Shown here one piece after another: positions 6,962 through 12,630 of a DNA stretch of 12,630 bases. The position numbers were made by a program, and so were the translations under genes. Within the stretch, counting starts at the first letter, position 1; every line of letters starts with the position of its first letter. The stretch is from an uncultured Mailhella sp. (GTDB lineage: Bacteria > Desulfobacterota > Desulfovibrionia > Desulfovibrionales > Desulfovibrionaceae), in the NCBI GenBank assembly GCA_910577155.1, contig CAJTMS010000054.1, forward strand, positions 1 to 12,630, written 5' to 3'. The notes under the pieces were generated by a model, which saw nothing but the letters and a program-made list of their open reading frames with translations, did no database searches and had not been told where the DNA came from.

Positions 6962-7966
6962 ATGAAATTAAAAGCATTGTCAATGAGTTTGGTAGCATTG
7001 CTGCTTGGTGCAACCAGCGCTTTTGCTGCCTATGACGGTCCAAAATTGAGTTTCCGGGTAGCCCATACTACTCCTCCGGGAAACCATATTACTTTAGCTT
7101 TTGACAAATTTAAAGAACTTGTTGAAGAAAAAAGTGACGGAAAAATCAAAGTTCAAGTTTTCCCAAATGCTATTTTAGGCAGTGACCGTGTTTTAATGGA
7201 ATCTGCTCAGCGCGGAACTATTGAAATGGCTGTCAGTTCAACTCCTAATATGGCTAGTTTCTCTCCTTTATTTCAAGTATTTGACTTGCCTTACATTACA
7301 TCAGCAAAACATCAAAAGAATTTCTATGCAGCTATTGATAACGGTCCTTTAGCTGACTATATGAAAAATGTTTCCAATGAAATTGGTTTGGAACCAATTA
7401 TGTGGGCAGAATATGGTTACAGACATTTTGTATCTGTAAAGCCAATGAAAAATATTGGTGATTTGGCAGGTATTAAAATGAGAACAACGGACTCTGCTGT
7501 TGAAATTGAAGTCGCAAAAGTTCTTAAAATGAACCCAACTCCTGTTGCATGGGGTGAAACCTATACTGCATTGCAGCAAAAAACCATTGACGGTGAAGGC
7601 AATACATTCCCTCACCTCTATGGCGCTAAACACCATGAAGTATTAAAATATGCCATGACTTCTGCTCATAACTACAGCATGCAGGTAATGATGGCTAACA
7701 AAAAATGGTGGGATGCTCTTGATCCGAAGGCACAAGCTGTTATTCGTGAAGCTGCTGCCGGTGCTCTTCAATACCAAAGGGAAGTATTATATCCAAAGAA
7801 TGAGGCAGAAGCCCGTCAAGGCTTTATTGACGCTGGTATCCAAATTATTGATTTGACAGATGAACAGCTTGCTGAATTAAGACAAATGGTTCAGCCTGTT
7901 TGGGATAAATTCCTGCCTATACTGCCATCTGAATTAGTACAATTAGTACAAGATACTCAAAAATAA
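6962..7966 (+). CDS. dctP: TRAP transporter solute-binding protein, probably for taurine
   Basis: Periplasmic substrate-binding protein of 334 residues that hands its ligand to the DctQM permease encoded next. It starts with a Sec signal peptide: Lys3 and Lys5, a hydrophobic core about 8-18, and SAFA/AYDG with cleavage near residue 22. The mature part has the DctP-family course: FRVAHTTPPGNHITLAFDKF, then FPNAILGSDRVLMESAQRGTIEMA, then GIKMRTTDSAVE. Arg174 in KMRT is the conserved ligand-anion residue. WGETYTALQQKTIDGEGNT (about 197-215) is also typical. The ATG at 6962 follows AAGGAG 6 bases upstream; an in-frame start at 6911 would place residues before the signal peptide. Taurine as ligand is inferred from context (compare the TauKLM TRAP system); isethionate or another sulfonate is possible. 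Confidence 0.92.
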   Translation: MKLKALSMSLVALLLGATSAFAAYDGPKLSFRVAHTTPPGNHITLAFDKFKELVEEKSDGKIKVQVFPNAILGSDRVLMESAQRGTIEMAVSSTPNMASFSPLFQVFDLPYITSAKHQKNFYAAIDNGPLADYMKNVSNEIGLEPIMWAEYGYRHFVSVKPMKNIGDLAGIKMRTTDSAVEIEVAKVLKMNPTPVAWGETYTALQQKTIDGEGNTFPHLYGAKHHEVLKYAMTSAHNYSMQVMMANKKWWDALDPKAQAVIREAAAGALQYQREVLYPKNEAEARQGFIDAGIQIIDLTDEQLAELRQMVQPVWDKFLPILPSELVQLVQDTQK

Positions 7967-7978
7967 TATTGTGTTTAC

Positions 7979-8007
7979 AGAGCCGCTGTCTTTATGGCAG
8001 TGGCTCT
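7979..8007 (+). other. Intercistronic stem-loop between dctP and dctQM
   Basis: AGAGCCGCTG (7979-7988) pairs with CAGTGGCTCT (7998-8007), 10 bp with one G-U, around a 9-base loop. No T-run follows, so it is not a standard terminator. Such hairpins after binding-protein genes often protect the upstream message and raise binding protein over permease. It ends just before the dctQM ribosome site. Confidence 0.6.
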
Positions 8008-8021
8008 TTGCGGAGAATTAT

Positions 8022-9950
8022 ATGAATAAGCTGACAAAGCTTGCTGATAATTTAGAAAAACCTTTTCTTTTTATTGGCATATTATTTATGATTTTTGTTA
8101 TTGCGTATCAAACCTTTTTCCGGTATTTTGTTTCTTCTTCCATGGATTTTCTCTCTTCTCAGCCTGTTATTGATTTTTTCAGCGTAACCTTGGGATTTAC
8201 CAGTATTCCTGCGTTATTTGCATCATGGCGCGAAGGCTTGAGCAATATTGTCGGATATGCAGTGTGGACTGAAGAAGCTGCACGGTATATTTTTATTTGG
8301 ACAACCTATTTAGCTATTCCCCTTGCCATAAAAAAACGGACAAATATCCGGGTTGACGCTCTTTTTATAAAGTTTTCTGAACGAGTACAAAATTTATTAT
8401 GGGTATTTATTGATTTATTGCTGCTCTTTTTTACCTTTGTTATTTTGTATAAAGGAATTGAATTTGTGAATATGCAGATGCAGTTCCCGCAGGTAACAGC
8501 GGCACTCCATCTGCCTTATTATGTTCCCTATTTGATTTTGCCGCTTGGTTTTGGTTTAATGTTAATAAGAACGTGTGAGTCATTATATAGACAATTTAAA
8601 CTGACTGGATTAAAGGATTTTTGCATTGGAACGGCTATTGCCGCATTTTTTGTTGTACCTTCTTTTTGGGCGGAAGATGCCAATGCAATCCTTTTGCTTT
8701 TTGGGTATTTTATCCTCTTATTACTGCTTGGTGTGCCGGTTGCCTTTGGCTTAGGCTTATCTGCATTGCTGACTATTATTGCCGCTGGAACACTGCCTAT
8801 TGACTATGTTGCGGGCGTTGCCTTTACCTCTATTGACAGTTTCCCCATTATGGCAATTCCATTTTTTATTGCCGCTGGAATTTTTATGGGAGCGGGCGGT
8901 TTGTCCGAACGCCTGCTCAATCTTGCTGATGAGCTCTTAGGCGGGCTTGTGGGAGGCATGGCTCTTGCAAGTATTGCTACCTGTATGTTTTTTGCGGCAA
9001 TCAGCGGTTCTGGTCCTGCGACCGTGGCAGCTATTGGTGCTATCACCGTGCCGGCAATGGTGCAGCGGGGCTATGATAAAATGTTTGCTGCCGCAACCGT
9101 AGCAGCTGCCGGAGCCATCGGGGTAATGATTCCGCCAAGTAATCCTTTTGTTGTGTATGGGGTTACTGCTCAGGCTTCCATTGGTGATTTATTCTTAGCA
9201 GGCATTATCCCGGGAATTTTGACTGGCGGCGTTCTTATGATTGTAACCTATTATATTTCCAAAAAGCATAATTGGAAAGGGGAAAGCCGTAAGAGAAACT
9301 TTGCTTCTTTGTATAAAGCATTTTGGAATGCAAAATGGGCAATTTTAGTTCCAGTTATTGTTCTTGGCGGTATTTATGGTGGGTTGATGACCCCAACGGA
9401 AGCGGCTGCTGTGGCGGCACTCTATGGTTTATTTGTGGGTGTTTTTGTGTATAGGGAATTAAATCTCAAAAAACTCTATGCATCATGCATTGAAAGTGCC
9501 AATATGTCTTCTGTTATTATTATGTTAATGGCAATGGCAACCATTTTTGGCAATGTTATGACACTGGAACAAATCCCGCAGCAAATTGCACAGCTTATTT
9601 TAAATATTACCAATAATCCTGTTATCATTATTTTATTGATTAATATTTTGCTGTTGTGGATTGGTACGTTCATGGAGGCTCTTGCCGCGATTGTTATTCT
9701 AACGCCGATTTTACTGCCTTTGGCTTTGCAAATCGGTATGAACCCTATCCATTTTGGGGTAATTATCGTTGTAAACCTTGCGATTGGCTTTATTACTCCT
9801 CCTGTTGGCGTAAACTTGTTTGTTGCCAGCGGTATTGCTGATGCAAAGATACAGTCCATTGCAAAGGCTTCTATTCCATTCCTTATCACCATGCTTCTTG
9901 TGCTCATGGCTATTACCTATATTCCACAGATTTCTTTATTTCTTTTATAA
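8022..9950 (+). CDS. dctM: Fused TRAP transporter membrane protein DctQM
   Basis: Inner-membrane TRAP permease with both membrane subunits in one chain of 642 residues. The small Q part covers about 1-195 (opening membrane segment, then WTEEAARYIFIWTTYLAIPLAI and the IRVD motif). The large M part covers about 220-642, with GVPVAFGLGLSALL, PFFIAAGIFMGAGGLSERLL, AISGSGPATVAAIGAITVPAM, IGVMIPPSNPFVVYG and, near the end, GFITPPVGVNLFVASGIA. It uses the ion gradient to take in ligand delivered by DctP. The ATG at 8022 has GGAG 6 bases upstream; the frame also opens at GTG 7971, but that would run through the hairpin. The Q part has about 40 extra residues (about 37-80) between FRYF and WTEE, which normally lie close together. 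Q-M fusion itself is common in TRAP systems. Confidence 0.93.
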   Translation: MNKLTKLADNLEKPFLFIGILFMIFVIAYQTFFRYFVSSSMDFLSSQPVIDFFSVTLGFTSIPALFASWREGLSNIVGYAVWTEEAARYIFIWTTYLAIPLAIKKRTNIRVDALFIKFSERVQNLLWVFIDLLLLFFTFVILYKGIEFVNMQMQFPQVTAALHLPYYVPYLILPLGFGLMLIRTCESLYRQFKLTGLKDFCIGTAIAAFFVVPSFWAEDANAILLLFGYFILLLLLGVPVAFGLGLSALLTIIAAGTLPIDYVAGVAFTSIDSFPIMAIPFFIAAGIFMGAGGLSERLLNLADELLGGLVGGMALASIATCMFFAAISGSGPATVAAIGAITVPAMVQRGYDKMFAAATVAAAGAIGVMIPPSNPFVVYGVTAQASIGDLFLAGIIPGILTGGVLMIVTYYISKKHNWKGESRKRNFASLYKAFWNAKWAILVPVIVLGGIYGGLMTPTEAAAVAALYGLFVGVFVYRELNLKKLYASCIESANMSSVIIMLMAMATIFGNVMTLEQIPQQIAQLILNITNNPVIIILLINILLLWIGTFMEALAAIVILTPILLPLALQIGMNPIHFGVIIVVNLAIGFITPPVGVNLFVASGIADAKIQSIAKASIPFLITMLLVLMAITYIPQISLFLL

Positions 9951-9971
9951 TTTTTGCAGGCTGGAACAACT

Positions 9972-10385
9972 ATGCGTATTTTAGAAGAAAGAAATATATT
10001 AAATGCTGTGCAGCGTTTGTGTGAATTGCATAAAAAATCACAAGATGTGCCGGTAACGATTGCTCTTTGCTCTGCGGCAGGAGAATGTATTTTTTTGCTG
10101 AAAATGCAGAATGCCCCGCAATTATCCTATGAAATCGCAATAAATAAAGCCAAAACCTCTGCTGTAATGAAAGTGACAACAAGGGCTTTTCATGAACGGC
10201 TTATTCGTGAGCAGTTATCCATTGCTGATTTTTGTGGTTCAGGGACAACAGGACTTGTGGGCGGTGTTCCCATTCTGCTTGATAATGTTATTTATGGAGG
10301 AATTGGGATTAGCGGCTGCAAGCCGGAACGGGACGAGGAACTTGCTTTTGCTTTATTGTCTTATCTTGCTGAAAAGACAGAATAA
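9972..10385 (+). CDS. GlcG/HbpS-like small protein (DUF336, 'haem-degrading' family)
   Basis: A 137-residue soluble protein without a signal peptide. The C-terminal half carries the family pattern GGVPILLDNVIYGGIGISG (about 97-115) followed by PERDEELA (118-125). The N-terminal half has the usual leading helix and the strand VTIALCSAAGECIFLLKM. Relatives include GlcG, HbpS and the C-terminal domain of PduO; some bind haem or cobalamin, many have no proven role. It begins 21 bases after dctQM and is surely cotranscribed with the TRAP genes. The ATG at 9972 has GGA 6 bases upstream; a TTG at 9954 is a poorer choice. Accessory, sensory or cofactor roles in taurine use are all open. Cys33, Cys39, Cys88 and Cys116 are present, with no recognised metal motif. 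Confidence 0.8.
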   Translation: MRILEERNILNAVQRLCELHKKSQDVPVTIALCSAAGECIFLLKMQNAPQLSYEIAINKAKTSAVMKVTTRAFHERLIREQLSIADFCGSGTTGLVGGVPILLDNVIYGGIGISGCKPERDEELAFALLSYLAEKTE

Positions 10386-10391
10386 GATAAA

Positions 10392-10411
10392 GGCAAGTCA
10401 AAAGTGTATTG
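10392..10411 (+). promoter_or_regulatory. Shared 20-bp motif, copy B (putative enhancer for xsc)
   Basis: Reads GGCAAGTCAAAAGTGTATTG, 18/20 identical to copy A upstream of ald. It starts 6 bases past the stop codon of the small GlcG-like gene and lies 103 bp upstream of the xsc -24/-12 promoter. Centre-to-centre distance to the promoter is about 121 bp here and about 133 bp for ald, close to one helical turn apart. Confidence 0.7.
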
Positions 10412-10434
10412 AATTTTTTATATAAATTGATAAG

Positions 10435-10452
10435 TAATTCAAAAATGAATTA
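10435..10452. other. Small AT-rich inverted repeat
   Basis: TAATTCA (10435-10441) and TGAATTA (10446-10452) form a perfect 7-bp dyad around AAAA. There is no T-run, so termination of the TRAP operon here is doubtful. It lies between copy B and the xsc promoter, where the DNA must bend for activator contact. Confidence 0.35.
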
Positions 10453-10514
10453 TTTGGAATTTGATAAACCTGTGCACTTTTTTTCACAACTGAATTATCT
10501 ATGCTTTTTTTATT

Positions 10515-10530
10515 CGGCACACTATATGCA
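10515..10530 (+). promoter_or_regulatory. Sigma-54 (-24/-12) promoter of xsc
   Basis: CGGCACACTATATGCA matches TGGCACGNNNNTTGCW at 9 of 12 defined positions, with GG and GC exactly 10 bases apart and a full GGCAC -24 core. Transcription would start near 10541, leaving a leader of about 125 bases before the xsc ATG. The leader contains a short dyad (AATAGT/ACTATT, 10550-10566). Confidence 0.7.
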
Positions 10531-10664
10531 GTATTAAAAGCAGTTGAAGAATAGTTATTGACTATTTGAATATCGGATGATATTAATCTTTAATAGAAGA
10601 TTGGTATTTGGAATTTTTTTATAAACCTTTAACATTTAAAAGAGTATAAACTCGGAGGATTATC

Positions 10665-12434
10665 ATGCCTAAAATGACTCCTAGTGAAGCTATGGCCGAA
10701 GTACTCGTTAACGAAGGTATTACCCACGTTGGCGGTATTATGGGTTCAGCTTATATGGACCTTCTCGACCTCTTCCCTGCAGCAGGTATTGATTTCATTT
10801 CTGTTCGTCACGAACAAACAGCCGGACACATGGAAGATGCATACTGCCGTCTTACCGGCAGAGCTGGTGTTGTAGTTGGTCAAAACGGTCCTGGTGTTAC
10901 CAACTTCGTAACAGCAGTTGCTACCGCTAATATGGCTCATACACCAATGGTTATCATTTCTCCAAGTGCCGGTTCAATATCTATTGGCTGGGACGGCTTC
11001 CAAGAATGTGATACATGGAATCTTTTTAAGCCTATTACTAAAGCTTCTATCCGTGTACCTCATCCAAAACGCGCCGGTGACATTATGCGTACAGCTTTCC
11101 GTACTGCATATGCACAACGCGGACCGGTTCTTGTAGATATTCCTCGTGACTACTTCTACGGCGAACTTGAAGAAGAAATTTTGAAACCTCACCAATACCG
11201 TGTTGCTCCCGGCGGTATCGGCAACCCGGCACAATTTGCACACGCTGTTGAAGTAATCAAAAACGCTAAAAACCTTGTTATTGTTGCAGGTCGTGGTGTT
11301 GTTGATGCTGACTGCGTAAAAACAGTGCAAGAAATGGCTAAATTCCTTGGTGCTCCTGTTGCTACTACATACCTCCACAACGATGCATATCCTTGCGATG
11401 ACCCATTCTGGACCGGTCCTATCGGTTACATGGGTTCAAAAGCAGCTATGAGAATTCTCCAAAAAGCAGACGTTATCCTTGCTATCGGTACACGTTTGTC
11501 TTATTTTGGTACTCTCCCACAATACGATATCAACTACTTCCCGAAAACCGCAAAGATTGTTCAAATTGATATCAACCCACAGCACATTGCTAAAACTCAC
11601 CCTGTTGAAGTTGGTCTTTGTGCTGATGCTAAGGACGCTTCCGAAGAACTCTTCAAACGTCTCCAAGCAGCTTTGAAAGCTAAAACAGACGCAGAACTCC
11701 AACCGGTATACAACTTGGTAAAATCTGAACTCGAACAATGGCACAACGAAATCAATGAAATCGCTAACGAACCTGTTGGCGAACGTGACGGTGTAAAACT
11801 TATGCACCCACGTAAAGCATTGGAAGTTGTTGGTGACTTCGTATACGAACACAATGCTATTGCTACTACCGATATTGGTAACACTTCTTCTACAGCTAAC
11901 AGCTACCTCCGCTTCAAGAATCCAAAACGCCACATTGCTACCCTTACTTTCGGTAACACCGGTTTTGCTTATCAAGCAGCTCTTGGTGCTCAATTGGCTA
12001 TGAATGAAGCAAAGAGCGAAGATCCTGTTCTCTCAATCGCCGGTGACGGTGCTTGGGGCATGAGCTTGTTTGAAGTTCCAACAGCAGTTCAATACAACCT
12101 CCCAGTTATTGCTACAGTTTACAATAACGGTGCATGGTGTGCTGAAAAGAAAAACCAAATCGACTTCTACAACAACCGTTTCGTAGGATCTGATATTTGG
12201 TCTAATTCTTATGCTAAGATTGGTGAAGCAATGGGTGCTGACGGCTATCGTGTAAACAACCAAGCTGACCTCAAGAACGCTCTTGAAGAAGCTCGCAAGA
12301 ACCGCCGTCCGGCAGTTGTTGAAGTTATGACTGATGGCTGGAGACTTGCTCCTCCATTCCGTCGTGACGCTCTTGCACTCCCAACTCGTTTCTTGCCAAA
12401 GTACGAACACTTGGATGCAAAGAACTTCAAATAA
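10665..12434 (+). CDS. xsc: Sulfoacetaldehyde acetyltransferase
   Basis: Thiamine-diphosphate enzyme of the cytoplasm: sulfoacetaldehyde + phosphate gives acetyl phosphate + sulfite, the step that breaks the C-S bond. The 589 residues fit the family. The N-terminal half has IMGSAYMDLLDLFPAAGI, RHEQTAGHMEDAY with Glu50 as the expected cofactor-activating residue, and QNGPGVTNFVTAV (73-85). The middle domain spans about 190-340. The C-terminal half has the diphosphate/metal motif GDGAWGMS (460-467) ending at NNGA (487-490). The tail RRDALALPTRFLPKY (566-580) is typical of Xsc and separates it from acetolactate synthase. GGAGG lies 6 bases before the ATG. The gene stands alone between a sigma-54-type promoter and a strong terminator. 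Acetyl phosphate would feed acetate kinase for ATP, and sulfite would feed respiration; neither enzyme is in this window. Confidence 0.95.
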   Translation: MPKMTPSEAMAEVLVNEGITHVGGIMGSAYMDLLDLFPAAGIDFISVRHEQTAGHMEDAYCRLTGRAGVVVGQNGPGVTNFVTAVATANMAHTPMVIISPSAGSISIGWDGFQECDTWNLFKPITKASIRVPHPKRAGDIMRTAFRTAYAQRGPVLVDIPRDYFYGELEEEILKPHQYRVAPGGIGNPAQFAHAVEVIKNAKNLVIVAGRGVVDADCVKTVQEMAKFLGAPVATTYLHNDAYPCDDPFWTGPIGYMGSKAAMRILQKADVILAIGTRLSYFGTLPQYDINYFPKTAKIVQIDINPQHIAKTHPVEVGLCADAKDASEELFKRLQAALKAKTDAELQPVYNLVKSELEQWHNEINEIANEPVGERDGVKLMHPRKALEVVGDFVYEHNAIATTDIGNTSSTANSYLRFKNPKRHIATLTFGNTGFAYQAALGAQLAMNEAKSEDPVLSIAGDGAWGMSLFEVPTAVQYNLPVIATVYNNGAWCAEKKNQIDFYNNRFVGSDIWSNSYAKIGEAMGADGYRVNNQADLKNALEEARKNRRPAVVEVMTDGWRLAPPFRRDALALPTRFLPKYEHLDAKNFK

Positions 12435-12474
12435 ATCATTTGATTTATGCAGAGAGTAATCTCTTGAAGAATAT

Positions 12475-12504
12475 AAAGGACACCCCAAAAGGGTGTCCTT
12501 TTTT
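12475..12504 (+). terminator. Rho-independent terminator of xsc
   Basis: GGACACCC (12478-12485) pairs with GGGTGTCC (12491-12498), extended by AAA/TTT on the outside, with a 5-base loop and a run of six T (12499-12504). It lies about 40 bases past the xsc stop codon. Confidence 0.93.
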
Positions 12505-12630
12505 ATTGATATCTTTTTTGAAAAGAATTATTCTGTATTGATTTTATATTCAGGCAATACAGTCTTTATTGTGTTTATTATGAATATAAAATAATTTTTA
12601 TTCTATAAAAATATATATATTGCTACTGTA

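Noticed and set aside
10665..12434. Acetolactate synthase or another thiamine-diphosphate enzyme instead of Xsc
   Set aside because: The N-terminal IMGSAYMDLLDLFPAAGI stretch and the RRDAL...LPKY tail are characteristic of Xsc, and tpa and ald are adjacent.
1..12630. CRISPR array, tRNA, rRNA, phage or insertion sequence
   Set aside because: No regularly spaced repeats, no cloverleaf or ribosomal sequence recognised, and no transposase or integrase frame seen.

Overview
The window holds a nearly complete gene set for dissimilating taurine (2-aminoethanesulfonate) through sulfoacetaldehyde to sulfite and acetyl phosphate, plus an unrelated-looking cation/proton antiporter at the left edge. The DNA is AT-rich. 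The mix of Tpa, Ald and Xsc with a sigma-54 activator and a TRAP transporter suggests an anaerobic, sulfite-respiring member of the Desulfovibrionaceae related to gut taurine specialists (Bilophila/Taurinivorans type). This is an inference from gene content. A taurine fermenter such as Desulfonispora has the same three enzymes and cannot be excluded without dsr genes or 16S rRNA.

Layout. At 182-1621 (+) is a NhaP2/CvrA-type antiporter. From 1622 to 1999 is a non-coding stretch with degenerate repeats, then a terminator. On the minus strand, read from right to left, come a PAS-containing sigma-54 activator (6650-4893), alanine dehydrogenase ald (4658-3537) and taurine:pyruvate aminotransferase tpa (3442-2051). 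On the plus strand, divergent from the activator, come a TRAP binding protein (6962-7966), a fused TRAP membrane protein DctQM (8022-9950) and a small GlcG/HbpS-like protein (9972-10385). A separate unit follows with xsc (10665-12434) and a strong terminator.

How it works together. The TRAP system probably imports taurine. Tpa moves the amino group to pyruvate, giving sulfoacetaldehyde and alanine. Ald deaminates alanine back to pyruvate and yields NADH and ammonium. Xsc uses phosphate and thiamine diphosphate to split sulfoacetaldehyde into sulfite and acetyl phosphate. Sulfite reductase and acetate kinase must lie elsewhere.

Regulation. Good -24/-12 promoters lie before ald (4745-4730, minus) and xsc (10515-10530, plus). 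A shared 20-bp motif, GGCAAGT-N6-TGYATTG, occurs 103-115 bp upstream of both. Two more copies lie 42 bp apart between the activator and the TRAP genes. I read these as the activator's enhancer sites, which would tie all the transcription units into one taurine regulon. This is the main non-gene finding. The ald-tpa gap also contains a strong terminator-like hairpin, which may set the ratio of Tpa to Ald. The last 126 bases show nothing I can support beyond AT-rich sequence.
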